Source of the DNA: Pseudolabrys taiwanensis
GTDB lineage: Bacteria; Pseudomonadota; Alphaproteobacteria; Rhizobiales; Xanthobacteraceae
DNA: 64,000 nucleotides
Direction of reading: 5' to 3'
NCBI RefSeq assembly: GCF_003367395.1
Contig: NZ_CP031417.1
Span: 4,663,501 to 4,727,500, forward strand
The notes beneath the pieces are model-generated. The model saw only the letters and a program-made list of their open reading frames with translations, searched no databases and was not told the DNA's origin. Positions 7,540 through 17,500 of this stretch are shown piece after piece. Within the stretch, counting starts at the first letter, position 1. Every line of letters starts with the position of its first letter. A program made the position numbers and the translations under genes.

Positions 7540-8838
7540 TCAGGGCTTGATCAGCCCGGCGACGCGCGGCACCCAGAGTGCGAGCTCGGGGAAGAACGTC
7601 ACCAAGAGGACGATGCCCAGCATCGCCACGATGAAGGGCGGCACCTCGCGGAAGATTTCCGACAGCGGCGTGCCGGTGAGGCCGGCCATCACGAACAGCA
7701 GCAGGCCGTGCGGCGGCAGCGTCAGCCCGACCATCATGTTGACGACGATGACGATGCCGAAATGCACGAGATCGATGTGGAGGCTTTGCGCGATCGGCAC
7801 CAGGAGGGGCACTATCACCAACAGGATCGTGACCTCGTCAAGCACGATGGCGAGGCCAAGCATCAACACGTCGACGCAGAGCAGGAATCCGGTCGCCGAT
7901 AGATTCCACGCCGTAAAGGTGTTGCGGATGAGCTGCGGCACGTTCTCGTTCGCCACCGCGTAGTTGAACACGAAGGCGCCGGCCATGATCAGCGCGATCA
8001 TCGCTGTGGCGCGCACCGTGTCCGAGATCACGGTCAGCAACTGCGGCAGGCGGAGCGTGCGGTAGACCACGAGCGCCAGGATCAGCGCATAGCTCGCGGC
8101 GATGGCTGCGGCTTCGGTCGGCGTGGTCACGCCCGAGTAGATGAGGCCGAGCAGGATGCCCGGTAGAGCGAGCGGTAGCACCGCCCGACCAAGCACGTGC
8201 GGCATATCCGACCACGGCACGCGCTCCTCACGCGGGAAGTTGCGGCGGCGGGCGACGATTCCGATGACGACCATCATCGACAGCGCCATCAACGCCGCCG
8301 GCACGAGGCCGCCGAGAAACATGGCGCCGACCGAGGCATTGGCGATCAGCGCGTAGAAGATCATCGGGATCGACGTCGGCATTAGCGGCCCGAGCGTCGC
8401 CGATACGACTGAGGTTGCCGCGGCGAAGCCGGCCGGGTAGCGGCCGTTCTTGGTCATCATCCGCGCGACGATCAGGCCGGGGCCCGAGGCGTCGGCGACC
8501 GCGCTGCCGCTCATGCCGGAGAAGATCAGGTTCGAGACGACGTTGACCTGGGCGAGGCCACCCGGCAGGTGGCCGACCATCGCCGCGCCGAAGCCGAGCA
8601 GGCGCTCGATCACGCCGCTCGCGTTCATGATGTTGGCGACGAAAATGAACAGCGGCACGGCGATGAGAAGATAGCTGTTGTACAGACCGTTCATGGTCTG
8701 ATCGACGACGAGGCCAACGTCCTGATGCGACGAGATGAGGTAAGCGAAGCCCGCGGCCAGCATCGACAGGCCGAGTGGGGCCCCGAGCACAGCGGCGAGC
8801 GTGAATACGCCGAGCAGGACCCACAGACCTTCGGACAT
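7540..8838 (-). CDS. dctM: TRAP transporter large permease (DctM)
   Basis: A 432-residue, almost entirely hydrophobic inner-membrane protein with about a dozen helices, the size and pattern of the DctM subunit (GPTLAxxxGPLMPTSIPMIFYA-type stretch, TPTEAAAIAASYAL, LTLPPHGLLLFVMAG). It forms the sodium-driven transport channel with DctQ and takes ligand from DctP. It is the last gene of the FAH-dctP-dctQ-dctM run on the minus strand, starting 12 bp after dctQ. The substrate cannot be read from the permease; the linked FAH enzyme suggests an organic acid. Confidence 0.92.
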   Translation of the reverse strand: MSEGLWVLLGVFTLAAVLGAPLGLSMLAAGFAYLISSHQDVGLVVDQTMNGLYNSYLLIAVPLFIFVANIMNASGVIERLLGFGAAMVGHLPGGLAQVNVVSNLIFSGMSGSAVADASGPGLIVARMMTKNGRYPAGFAAATSVVSATLGPLMPTSIPMIFYALIANASVGAMFLGGLVPAALMALSMMVVIGIVARRRNFPREERVPWSDMPHVLGRAVLPLALPGILLGLIYSGVTTPTEAAAIAASYALILALVVYRTLRLPQLLTVISDTVRATAMIALIMAGAFVFNYAVANENVPQLIRNTFTAWNLSATGFLLCVDVLMLGLAIVLDEVTILLVIVPLLVPIAQSLHIDLVHFGIVIVVNMMVGLTLPPHGLLLFVMAGLTGTPLSEIFREVPPFIVAMLGIVLLVTFFPELALWVPRVAGLIKP

Positions 8839-8850
8839 CGTCTCGGCCCT

Positions 8851-9369
8851 CTAGATGAAACGGCGCCAATGCGGGCCGAGAAGCTTCACGATGCCGAAGG
8901 CGGAGCGCACGACGACGGCGACGAGGAAAATGCCGAAGCAGGAGTAGACATAATCAAGGCGCCAATCGAGCACCGGCGTGCGCTCACGCCATAGGAACAT
9001 GATGTAGTCGAGTGAGCCGGGCAGGGCCCAGAGGAAGATGCCGCCGACAAGGACGAGGCGGCAAAGCGCCATCCAGCGCTTGGCGTTGTCGCCAACATGG
9101 CGATAGACGAGGTCGAAGGTGATCTGTTCCTTGTCGCGCACCAGAAAAGCGCTGGCCCAGAAGATGATCCAGATGAACAGGATCACCGACACTTCGTCGG
9201 CCCACACCGCCTCATCGTGCTCGAGATAGCGGGTGATGATCTTGTAATTGAAGATCAGGAACACTGACGCGAACATCAGGCCCGAGACGAGGTTCGCGAA
9301 GGAGCGTGCGCGGCCCGCCCAGCCGGTGGGCTGGTTGCTGGCGTCATCGTCCTGCTGCGGCGCGCTCAT
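8851..9369 (-). CDS. dctQ: TRAP transporter small permease (DctQ)
   Basis: A 172-residue membrane protein with four helices, matching DctQ in size and in motifs such as WADEVSVILFIWIIFWASAFLV (read here as two shorter blocks, WADEVSVILF and WIIFWASAFLV). It pairs with the large permease encoded 12 bp downstream. A gap of 174 bp separates it from dctP upstream, holding a partial copy of an intergenic repeat, so internal processing or differential expression is possible. Confidence 0.9.
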   Translation of the reverse strand: MSAPQQDDDASNQPTGWAGRARSFANLVSGLMFASVFLIFNYKIITRYLEHDEAVWADEVSVILFIWIIFWASAFLVRDKEQITFDLVYRHVGDNAKRWMALCRLVLVGGIFLWALPGSLDYIMFLWRERTPVLDWRLDYVYSCFGIFLVAVVVRSAFGIVKLLGPHWRRFI

Positions 9370-9436
9370 GACTTCGACATTTTCAGTATATCTGATGGAA
9401 TTGCTGTTTTCCGGTGACGCTGCAACACGCTCCGCT

Positions 9437-9463
9437 CATTCCCGCGCAATCCGGAATCCAGGG
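9437..9463. repeat. Partial copy of an intergenic repeat
   Basis: The segment begins TCATTCCCGC and ends GGAATCCAGG, the usual arm of a dispersed intergenic repeat of many proteobacterial genomes (the TCATTCCCGCGAAAGCGGGAATCCAG type). Only one arm is clear here, lying in the dctQ-dctP gap. A related full element is at 55041-55119. Confidence 0.45.
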
Positions 9464-9543
9464 GACTTGGTACTGAGCTGTGCTTCTTGCGCTGGGACGA
9501 GCGGAGTATAGGCGATTGCAGTCCAACGGATCAGGTTCAGCGC

Positions 9544-10536
9544 TTACGCCTTGAGCGCGCGGTCGAGCAGCGCCTTGTCCCACGACTTGGCGTAGTCGGA
9601 GCCGGCATAGACTTTGTCGGCTTCGGCGCGGAACGGTGCCAAGTCGATTTCGTCGACCGAAAGACCGCGCTGCTTCAGCGCCGAGGCGATGTTGGTCTCG
9701 TCGGCAAGGCGGGCATCGCTGCCGGCCTTGGCAGTCTTGATCGCCGCGTCCTGCAGTGCCTTCTTCTGCGCCGCGCTCAGCTTGTCCCAGACGGGTTTGG
9801 CGATATTGAAGAACACCGGCTGGATCATGTGCGAGGTCAGTATCACCTGCTCGGTCACTTCGTAGAACTTGGCGGCATTGAGGATGGAGAGCGGGTTCTC
9901 CTGGCCGTCCACGGTGCCGGTCTTCAGCGCGAGATAGACTTCCGGCATGCCCATCGGCACCGGACTGACGCCGAGCGAGCGGCCGAGCAGCAGCCATTCC
10001 GGGCCCGCCGTCATGCGCATCTTCACGCCCGCAAGGTCGGCGGGCGACTTCACATTGCGCTTCTGGCGCAGGTTGACCTGGCGCGTGCCGAGATAAGGCG
10101 TGGCGAGGATCTCGATGCCCATCTTGTCCGCGACGATCTTGCGATAGTCCGCGCCGATCGGGCCGTCGAAGACGCGGCGCATATGCGCGTAGTCCTTGAA
10201 CAGATAGCCGCGGTTGAACAGACCGAGCGCCGGCACCTGTTGCGCCACCTCGAAGGTGGTCATGGTGCTCATTTCGAGATTGCCGCGCTGGAGAGCCGGC
10301 ACTTCGGTGCCTTGTTTGAACAGCGTGGAGGCCGGATGCACGCTGACATTCAGGCCGACATTGGCGGCTTCGACCTCGGTCTTGAGTTGCTCCAGCGCCT
10401 TCGCGAGGAAGTCGCTCGGCGGCGCGGCGGTCGAGATGCGAATCTGCGTGCCGCTTTGCGCCTCGGCGCGGCCGATCAGGCTGCCGGCGGCAACGCCGGC
10501 CAACGCGCCGGCAACGAATTGTCTGCGTGTCGTCAT
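9544..10536 (-). CDS. dctP: TRAP transporter solute-binding protein (DctP)
   Basis: A 330-residue periplasmic ligand-binding protein. I chose the ATG at 10536 because GAGGGG precedes it and it yields a signal sequence TTRRQFVAGALAGVAAGSL with a twin-arginine look; an ATG 30 bp earlier is in frame. DctP hallmarks are visible: LKTGTVDGQENPLSIL, the arginine-containing MRMTAGPEWLLLG region that binds a carboxylate, and HMIQPVFFN. It follows the FAH-family gene by 26 bp, so the substrate may be an acid handled by that enzyme. Confidence 0.9.
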   Translation of the reverse strand: MTTRRQFVAGALAGVAAGSLIGRAEAQSGTQIRISTAAPPSDFLAKALEQLKTEVEAANVGLNVSVHPASTLFKQGTEVPALQRGNLEMSTMTTFEVAQQVPALGLFNRGYLFKDYAHMRRVFDGPIGADYRKIVADKMGIEILATPYLGTRQVNLRQKRNVKSPADLAGVKMRMTAGPEWLLLGRSLGVSPVPMGMPEVYLALKTGTVDGQENPLSILNAAKFYEVTEQVILTSHMIQPVFFNIAKPVWDKLSAAQKKALQDAAIKTAKAGSDARLADETNIASALKQRGLSVDEIDLAPFRAEADKVYAGSDYAKSWDKALLDRALKA

Positions 10537-10562
10537 GGCTCTCATCCCCTCTGTTATCGAGC

Positions 10563-11459
10563 TCACGCTTCGCGTGCGATGCTGACCGACAATGTGCCGA
10601 TGCCGGCGATCTCGGCGTCGATGCGGTCACCCACGTTCAGGAAAGTGCCTTTCGGCACGCCGACGCCCGCCGGTGTGCCGGTGAGGATCACGTCGCCCGG
10701 ATCGAGCGTCATGATTTCGGAGGCGCGCGCGATCTGCTCGGCGACGGAGAAGATCATCTGCGCGGTCGTCGAATCCTGTTTGACGACGCCGTTGACCGAC
10801 AGCTTGAGCGGGATGTTCTGCACGTCGGCGAAGGCTGATGCCGGCACGATGCACGGGCCCATCGGGCAGCCGGTGTCGGTCGCTTTGCCGGCGACCCAGT
10901 CGAGTTTGTAGAACTGGTCGGGCGCCATGTTGAAGTCGCGCGCCGACATGTCGATGGCGATGGTGTAGCCGGCGACGTGCTCGAGCGCCTGCTCTGGCGT
11001 GACGTAACGCGCGGTCTTGCCAATGACGGCGGCGAGTTCGATCTCCCAGTCGTACTTCTGCGTGCCGCGTGGTTTCACCACAGTTGCGCCCGGACCCACG
11101 ACCGCATTACGCGGGGGCTTCATAAAGAAGAAGAGCCGCTGCGTTTCCTTTTTGACGCCGGGGAAGCCCATCTCGGCCATGTGATCGTAGTAATTGGCAC
11201 CGGCGCAGAGGATTTTGCCCGGATAGAGCAGCGGGGCCAGCAATTTGCTGCCGGCTGGCAGCGGCGCTGGACCTGCGCCATTGGCGATCTTGGCGGCGAG
11301 GTCCTCAAGCCGCGCATTGGCGCCCGCCCAGTCGACGAACAGGTCGATGGTGGCCGAAGGCAGCCCCATGTCGAGACTCGGGAAAGGGTAGAGCCGACCC
11401 TCGACCTGAAGGCAGGGCACCGCCTTGCCGTCGATTTCAGCCGTCGCCACAGCCCACAT
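10563..11459 (-). CDS. Fumarylacetoacetate hydrolase family protein
   Basis: A 298-residue enzyme of the FAH superfamily, which cleaves C-C bonds or decarboxylates/hydrates beta-keto acids with a divalent metal. Family motifs: LLYPGKILCAGANYYDHM, YDWEIELAAVIGK (metal-binding E-x-E), DFNMAPDQFYKLDWVAGK, and GDVILTGTPAGVGVPKG. I start it at the ATG at 11459; the open frame runs further upstream, but that part overlaps the divergent GntR gene and lacks family residues. It heads the dctPQM operon, suggesting uptake and breakdown of an acylpyruvate or homoprotocatechuate-like acid; the exact substrate is unknown. Confidence 0.88.
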   Translation of the reverse strand: MWAVATAEIDGKAVPCLQVEGRLYPFPSLDMGLPSATIDLFVDWAGANARLEDLAAKIANGAGPAPLPAGSKLLAPLLYPGKILCAGANYYDHMAEMGFPGVKKETQRLFFFMKPPRNAVVGPGATVVKPRGTQKYDWEIELAAVIGKTARYVTPEQALEHVAGYTIAIDMSARDFNMAPDQFYKLDWVAGKATDTGCPMGPCIVPASAFADVQNIPLKLSVNGVVKQDSTTAQMIFSVAEQIARASEIMTLDPGDVILTGTPAGVGVPKGTFLNVGDRIDAEIAGIGTLSVSIAREA

Positions 11460-11524
11460 GTCCGCGCCTCTTCCTTGTCTCGCAGGGTCATGCTGGTCCG
11501 TGTCTCGGCGCGAGTCAACGGATT

Positions 11525-11551
11525 TTGGAAAATAGTACGCAAATTGGAAAA
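11525..11551. promoter_or_regulatory. Candidate GntR operator (direct repeat)
   Basis: Two copies of TTGGAAAA start 19 bp apart (11525 and 11544) in the gap between the FAH gene and the divergent gntR-family gene. The spacing is close to two helical turns. The region is AT-richer than its surroundings. Operator function is inference. Confidence 0.35.
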
Positions 11552-11588
11552 CATTGACGGGCCGCGCAAATCGGGGCAGACAAGCGCC

Positions 11589-12293
11589 ATGACCCTCATG
11601 GATGCCGCCCGGGCCGGCCGGACCGTCGCCGAGCAAGTCTACGAACAGATCAAAGCTGACCTTCTGACCGGGGCATTCACGCCCGGCGCGGCCTTGCTGA
11701 CGCGCGAATTGTTGGCGCGGTACGGCTGCGGCATCAGCCCGTTGCGCGAGGCCCTGGCGCGCCTGGTCGGCGAGGGCTTCCTGGTGGCGAGCGGCCATAA
11801 GGGCGTGCGGGTGCCCTTGCCGTCCTGCGCCGATCTCGACGATGTTTATCGCATCCGCATCGCGCTCGAATGCGAGGCCCTCGCCCTGGCCATGAAGCAT
11901 GGCGACGATCACTGGGAAGCGGCGGCCGTCGCTGCCTGCCACCGGCTAGAGCGTGCGCCTTTGCCGGGTACTGGCCCAGAAGACGAGCGCGCCAGCCGGG
12001 CGATGGAATGGGAAGCGCGCCACCGGGCTTTCCACGCGGCGCTGGTTGTCGCAGCGCCGGCGCCGCGCTTGCTGCGGCTGGTTGAACAAACGGTGGAGCA
12101 GACCGAGCGCTATCGCGCCCTGCGCCTCTTGCGCAGCCCCTCGGAACTCCTGATCCGCGACATCACCCAGGAGCATCGCGCGTTGCTCGAAGCGACGCTG
12201 AGGCGCGACCCGCAAGCAGTCGGGCTGCTGCGCGAGCACTTGACCCGCACATGGAACTTCGTTGCCGACCTGTTTAAAAGCAGCAACACCTAA
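11589..12293 (+). CDS. GntR/FadR-family transcriptional regulator
   Basis: A 234-residue regulator with an N-terminal winged helix (about residues 10-75; AEQVYEQIKADLLTGAFTPG, ELLARYGCGISPLREALARL) and a C-terminal all-helical FCD ligand-binding domain with the usual Arg/His pattern (DVYRIRIALECEA, EARHRAFHAAL, EHRALLEATL). I use the ATG at 11589; an earlier in-frame ATG at 11491 would add 33 residues without family similarity. It is divergent from the FAH-dctPQM operon and probably represses it until an acid ligand is present. Confidence 0.88.
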   Translation: MTLMDAARAGRTVAEQVYEQIKADLLTGAFTPGAALLTRELLARYGCGISPLREALARLVGEGFLVASGHKGVRVPLPSCADLDDVYRIRIALECEALALAMKHGDDHWEAAAVAACHRLERAPLPGTGPEDERASRAMEWEARHRAFHAALVVAAPAPRLLRLVEQTVEQTERYRALRLLRSPSELLIRDITQEHRALLEATLRRDPQAVGLLREHLTRTWNFVADLFKSSNT

Positions 12294-12376
12294 GGCCCAA
12301 AGGACCTGCCGGTAAGGAAGTAAGCCCGGTTCCGTCGCACCGCGTGTTACGCGGCCCCTACAACAGGGGTACGGGG

Positions 12377-13144
12377 ATGAGGCGGCGGGCGGTTCTGCGA
12401 GCCTTCAAGCAGCTATTAACTAAAATTGTCTACACGCGTCGACCCATGTCTTTGCGTCGCGTCGCCGTGTGTGTCTCGGTGTTGTCCGTGTGTATGCTGC
12501 TCGCAGGGTCTGCGATCGCCGGCAGCCTTCCGGCCATCGTCGCCGGCCCAGACAATGCCGTGCCGGCCTGTGTTCAGCCGGCTCGCCTGATGCAGTTCGT
12601 CGAAGAGCGCAACAGCGCGCGTCACCCTGCACCGGCTGTCGATCCGCGCTTTGCCGATATCGCCTCCACTTACCAGCGGCTCGGTTCTTGCGTTGCGCGC
12701 GCGCCGGAGAAATGTGTCGCCGTGCGCTGGGATTACGCGTTCTTCCAAATGCTGATCGAGACCAATTACCTGACCTTCCTGCGCCCGAACGGCGTGCCCG
12801 CCTCCGTTGTGCCGCAAGACAACAACTTCGCGGGCGTCGGCGCCGCGATCAGTGGCAAACCCGGCGAGCGTTTCAAGGACGTTACCACCGGCGTGCTAGC
12901 GCATCTGCAGCACGTGTTGATGTACTCGACGACGCGGGTGCCCGAACCTGTCGCCAACCGCACACGTCAGGTGCAGCACGACGTGCAGGAGGTCATGCGC
13001 CGTCTGAAGCGGCCCGTCACCTTCAGCGATCTCGCGCGGCAATGGACCGGCAGCGACAAGAACGGCTATGCCACCACGATGCAGCGTATCGCCGATAAGT
13101 ATGAGAGCCGCTTCTGCGGGCCGCAGAACGTGGCCAACCGCTAG
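12377..13144 (+). CDS. Glucosaminidase-like exported protein
   Basis: A 255-residue protein (ATG at 12377 with AGGGG upstream; the ATG at 12446 would give a better-shaped signal peptide but has no ribosome site). Hydrophobic export segment CVSVLSVCMLLAGSAIAG. The mature part has the mannosyl-glycoprotein endo-beta-N-acetylglucosaminidase / FlgJ-like pattern: WDYAFFQMLIETNYLTF (candidate catalytic Glu), then QDNNFAGVGA, and a helical tail. Likely acts on peptidoglycan in the periplasm. Exact linkage cut is unknown. Confidence 0.7.
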   Translation: MRRRAVLRAFKQLLTKIVYTRRPMSLRRVAVCVSVLSVCMLLAGSAIAGSLPAIVAGPDNAVPACVQPARLMQFVEERNSARHPAPAVDPRFADIASTYQRLGSCVARAPEKCVAVRWDYAFFQMLIETNYLTFLRPNGVPASVVPQDNNFAGVGAAISGKPGERFKDVTTGVLAHLQHVLMYSTTRVPEPVANRTRQVQHDVQEVMRRLKRPVTFSDLARQWTGSDKNGYATTMQRIADKYESRFCGPQNVANR

Positions 13145-13172
13145 TCCCCAGTTTGTCTTTCGCGCACGGCGC

Positions 13173-13205
13173 CGTGATCGATTGCCACGCTCGCGTGATC
13201 GGTTG
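13173..13205. repeat. Direct repeat upstream of a small ORF
   Basis: CGTGATCGATTG (13173) and CGTGATCGGTTG (13194) are 21 bp apart, two helical turns, 50 bp before the ribosome site of the 34-codon ORF. Possible operator; not assigned to a known regulator. Confidence 0.35.
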
Positions 13206-13256
13206 GAACTCGCCTGAAACGCCGGACGTTAGCCCGCCGTATAGGAGTTAACGTCA

Positions 13257-13361
13257 ATGCCAATGCTCTTTTATTTGCCGGTGATCTTTTGGCTCGGAAT
13301 GTATGGCGTCGTGCAGAATGAATTGTACCCTGCCACGAGCCAAGAACACGCGAGCCAATGA
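13257..13361 (+). CDS. Candidate 34-residue membrane small protein
   Basis: A short ORF opening with ATG at 13257, 8 bp after a good AGGAG, and ending in TGA at 13361, directly against the 3' end of the convergent pfkB gene. The product starts MPMLFYLPVIFWLGMYGVV, one possible membrane helix, followed by a polar tail (NELYPATSQEHASQ). A pair of direct repeats lies upstream. No known family is recognised. Support is the ribosome site, the helix and the neat fit in the gap; it may still be chance. Confidence 0.45.
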   Translation: MPMLFYLPVIFWLGMYGVVQNELYPATSQEHASQ

Positions 13362-14315
13362 TCAAGCGGCGGCCGTGGCGATCGCTGTGATCTTTACGTC
13401 TGTTAGAAGGCGCTTGACGTCCTGCTCACGGCACAGCTCCGTGCCCGGGCTCATAACAGCGGCGGTGCCGGCAGCGACCGCCAGACGAAACGCTTGATCG
13501 AGGGGCAAACTCTTCGCGAGCCCCGCGACGAGCCCGCCGAGAAAGCTATCCCCGGCGCCAACGGCACTTACGACGTCGATCTTCATTGCCTCGGCGCGCC
13601 AAGCACCGTCTTTCGTCACCAGCAGCGAACCATCCTCGCCCAGCGTCAGCGCAACCATTTCGGTGCGCTTGTCGTCGATCAGCTTGCGGCAGGCGGAAAT
13701 GCGCTCTGAATCAGTACTGAGCGGCGCTCCGACGAACTCGCTCAGTTCGTTCTGATTAGGCTTGACCAGGCAAATGCCTTCCTTGAGCGCTTCGCCCAGC
13801 GCCGGGCCGGATGTATCGACAACCGTCTTCGCACCGAGCCGCTCGGCGGCACGCGCGACTTGACCGAAGAAATCGTCCTGCACGCCCGGCGGCACGCTGC
13901 CGCTGGCGACGACGAATTTCGGCTTTTCCGGCAACGTGACCAGCTTATCTAGGCACGCTTCCCATTCCGCGCGGTGCAACGTCGATCCCGGCAAGACGAA
14001 GCGGTATTGATCGCCCGTCGACTCTTCGTACGCGGTGAAGTTTTCGCGTGTCTCGACGTGGGATGGCGTGACGATGCTGTCGATGCCTTCGCGCTCCACC
14101 AGCCGCTGTAACAGTTTGCCGATGACGCCGCCGATCGGATAAATTGCGACGACGCTGCCGCCGAGCCTATGGGCGGCACGCGCAACGTTGATGCCGCCGC
14201 CGCCTGGGTCGCGTTTGGGCGCCGAGCAGCGCAGCTTGCGCGTCGGCTCCACGCGGTCGACGTTGAAGAAAATATCCACGGCAGGATTGATGGTGATGGT
14301 GGCGATGTCCGGCAC
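13362..14315 (-). CDS. pfkB: PfkB-family hexose kinase (1-phosphofructokinase type)
   Basis: A 317-residue ribokinase-fold kinase, start GTG at 14315 chosen because the protein then begins PDIATITINPAVD, as usual for 1-phosphofructokinase/6-phosphofructokinase II. Signature 1 PGGGGINVARAAHRLGG and signature 2 DVVSAVGAGDSFLGG with the catalytic Asp are intact. It phosphorylates a sugar phosphate such as fructose-6-P, fructose-1-P or tagatose-6-P; the sequence does not decide which. No PTS genes are near. Monocistronic, tail-to-tail with the small ORF. Confidence 0.85.
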   Translation of the reverse strand: MPDIATITINPAVDIFFNVDRVEPTRKLRCSAPKRDPGGGGINVARAAHRLGGSVVAIYPIGGVIGKLLQRLVEREGIDSIVTPSHVETRENFTAYEESTGDQYRFVLPGSTLHRAEWEACLDKLVTLPEKPKFVVASGSVPPGVQDDFFGQVARAAERLGAKTVVDTSGPALGEALKEGICLVKPNQNELSEFVGAPLSTDSERISACRKLIDDKRTEMVALTLGEDGSLLVTKDGAWRAEAMKIDVVSAVGAGDSFLGGLVAGLAKSLPLDQAFRLAVAAGTAAVMSPGTELCREQDVKRLLTDVKITAIATAAA

Positions 14316-14541
14316 GGCTTGTCCGCTTCTTGCAGTTCTCAATCGTGTCGTAGAAATTAGTTCATATCTTGTCGAATTGCATCTGCGGCGAAGGCCACGA
14401 GGAGTGCCCCGCGGGCCGTCAACGCACGCGCGCAATGACTGTTCCCGGTGATGTGGTGCGATGCCGCATCGCTGGGTCGTTGCCGGGGGAACAGTGGGTC
14501 GATCGCTTTAATGGCTGTCGCGGCAGGGAGTCTGATCGTCG

Positions 14542-17500
14542 TCAGCCTGCGGCTGCATAGCCACGTGGACGCACATGTATTCGGCCGGTGAGGTCGCCGT
14601 ATTCCGCGATTGGCTCTGGCCGTCCTGTCAGGTAGCCCTGCACTTCGTCACAGCCGCTCTGTTCAAGCAGCGCAAGCTGCTCGGACGTTTCCACGCCCTC
14701 GGCAAGGATCGGCACGTTGAGGCTATGCCCAAGGTCGATTACCGCGCGCACGATCGCCTTGGAGTGCCGATTGGTCGCCAAGTCGCCGATAAAAGCGCGG
14801 TCGATCTTGATCTTGTCGAACGAGAACGAGTGCAGATAGGACAGCGACGAATAGCCGGTGCCGAAATCATCGAGCGTGATGCGAACGCCGAGGGCCTTGA
14901 GACGTGACAGGATCGAGATGGCGCGTGAAAAATCGTCGATCAATACGCTCTCGGTGATTTCGAGCTCGAGGCGGGCGGGCGATAGGCCAGTTTCCATCAA
15001 TACGGTGTGCACCTGATGTGGCAAGTCGCCGTTGCGGAACTGAGCCGGAGAAATGTTCACCGCCACGGTCAGCGGCATGTGCCAGCGCGCCGCCTCGCGG
15101 CAGGCGTGCCGTAAGACGAGGTCTCCAAGCGGCATAATCAACCCGCATTCCTCGGCGATCGGGATGAACTGCGCTGGCGACACCAAGCCGCGTCCCGGCG
15201 ATTGCCAGCGGACCAAAGCTTCAAAACCGACGATCTCGCCCGCGATCTTGAATTGCGGCTGGTAATGGAGCAGCAGTTCGTCGCGGGCGATGGCAAAGCG
15301 CAGTTCGTCCTGGAGCGCACGGCGTTCCCGTTGCTGGTCGCCCATGGCCGGCTCGTAGAATACGACCGAACCGCGGGCAGCGGCCTTTGCCCGATAGAGC
15401 GCCATGTCGGCGTTGATCATCAGCATCCTGGCGTCGGCGCCATCCGTAGGGTAAATCGCGCCGCCGACCGTCGCGCCGATACTTACGCGACGATCGTCGA
15501 TTTCGATGTCGTCGCTGATGCTCGCTATCAGGCGCTCGGCCACTACGAAGGCCGTTTCGGGTTGGCGGCGGCCGGTCACGATCACGGTGAACTCGTCGCC
15601 ACCGATACGCGCGGCGAAATCCTGGTCCGCCGCGAGTTGCAAGCGGCGTGCGACCTCGCGCAACAATGCATCGCCGACAGCGTGACCATAGCTGTCGTTC
15701 GCCTCCTTGAAGCCGTCGAGATCGAGCGAGAGCAGTACGAAAGCTTCGCCGTTCTTCTCCGCCCTTTCGATCGCGCTCTCGATGGCGGCGTTGAATGCGG
15801 TGCGGTTCGGCAGGTCCGTCAGCGCGTCGTGGTGGGCCATGCGGGCAATTCCCTGCTCGGCGCGCCGTCGGTCGGTGACGTCTTCGAGGACCGTGACGAG
15901 ATATTGCGGCCGGCAGTGGCCATCGCGTACGGCAACGCTCTTCGCCGTAGCCAGCCGTCGGCCGTTCAGGAACGTGTCGATCGGATGGTCGGTCTGGAAT
16001 AGCGGTGAGTCGGAGTGCAGGGTTGCGCCATTATTGGTGGTGATAAACCGCGCCTGTTCGGGGGGAAAGAGTTCGGCCGGGGTCTTGCCGATGATGTAGT
16101 CGCGGCTGATGCCGAACAAGTCCTCGGCGGCGCGATTGATCAGGGTGTAGCGATATTTGGCGACGTCGTTGATCGCCGGTGGAACCTCCTTCACCAGGAT
16201 CGGAACGGGCACGTTTTCGATGATTGTGTCGAGGAAGTTCTGGGTGCGGCGGAGTTGTTCGTCAGCGGCCTTGCGCGAGGTAACGTCTTGCAGTGCAACC
16301 AGTGTTGCGCGATGGCCTTCGTAATTCAAGACGCGCATGTTGGCGACGATGTCGATGACGCTGCCATCCGCTTTCCGGTGCCGCGCAATCTGCTCGTGAG
16401 AAGTCGCGTCGTCGATGCGGCGGAACAATGCGGTTAGATCGTCATGCTCCTCCGGTACTCGCACGTCGAACACATTCATGGTCATGAACTGTTCGCGGCT
16501 GTAGCCGTAATGCGCGACTGCGGCCTCGTTGACCGCAAGAAAACGCATCGAGCCAAGATCGTGCACCCACATTGGTATAGGGTTGCCATCGAATAGGAGA
16601 CGGAAGGATTCCTCGCGCCTCTTGGCTTCGGTGATGTCGTCATGCGTCGCCACCCAACCGCCGCCCGGCATCGGGTGATTGACGATCGCAATGGTGCGTC
16701 CGTCGCCGATCTCGCTAATGAATGAGTACGGGCTTCCTTCTTTCACCTTGGCAAGCAATTCGTCGATGTAGTTGTCCACGCTCTTATGAGACGGAACGAA
16801 GCACGTGTTGCTTTCGGCCCGGAGCTGCAGCACGTCGCGCAGCGCGATGCCGGACTTCAGTGATTCTGGGGGCAGCTTGTAAAGGTCACGATAGCGGTCG
16901 TTGTATACGATCAGCCGCCCGGCGCCGTCGAACATCGTCAGGCCTTGCGACATATTGTTGAGGGCGGCATCGAGCTTACGGTTCTGTGCCTGTAAGTTGC
17001 GACCGAATTTGCGCGCCATGAACGTAGCGCCGCCCACAATCAGCAGCGTAATTATGAGCGCGGCGCCGGCAATGTAGATGGCGGCGTAGCGCCAACTTGT
17101 CAAAGCATCGTCGAGCCTTTTGATCACGACGATTGCCATGGGGTAGTGCTGCAGGTTGCGGCCGGACACCATGAGCTGCCGATCTTCGAGCGCGCCGCGT
17201 TCGATCAGTGTCCCAAAGCCCCGCGCTGGCAGTACATCATTGAACAACGGGCGATTGGCGAACGAACGTTGGCGTACCGTTTCGCTTACCGGATACCGGG
17301 CGATCACGGTGCCGTCGCGCCGAAACAGTGAGATCGAGTGGTCTTGGTTGCTCGAAACGGATCGGAAATAGTCTTCGAGATAGCTGACGCTGATGGTGCC
17401 GAAGGTGACTCCGAGATATTCGCCGAGATGGCCCGTGATTCGGCGGGCGATTGGTATGGTCCAGGCGCCATTGATAGGGTTGCGCAACGGCCGGCCGATA

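Noticed and set aside
9487..10911. A 474-codon frame on the plus strand.
   Set aside because: Antisense to dctP and the FAH gene; no recognisable motifs.
11460..11942. N-terminal extension of the FAH-family gene.
   Set aside because: The frame is open, but it overlaps the divergent GntR gene and carries no FAH-like sequence; start set at 11459.
13141..13365. A 74-codon minus-strand frame after the glucosaminidase gene.
   Set aside because: No ribosome site and a very basic random-looking product; the plus-strand 34-codon ORF in the same gap has a much better start.
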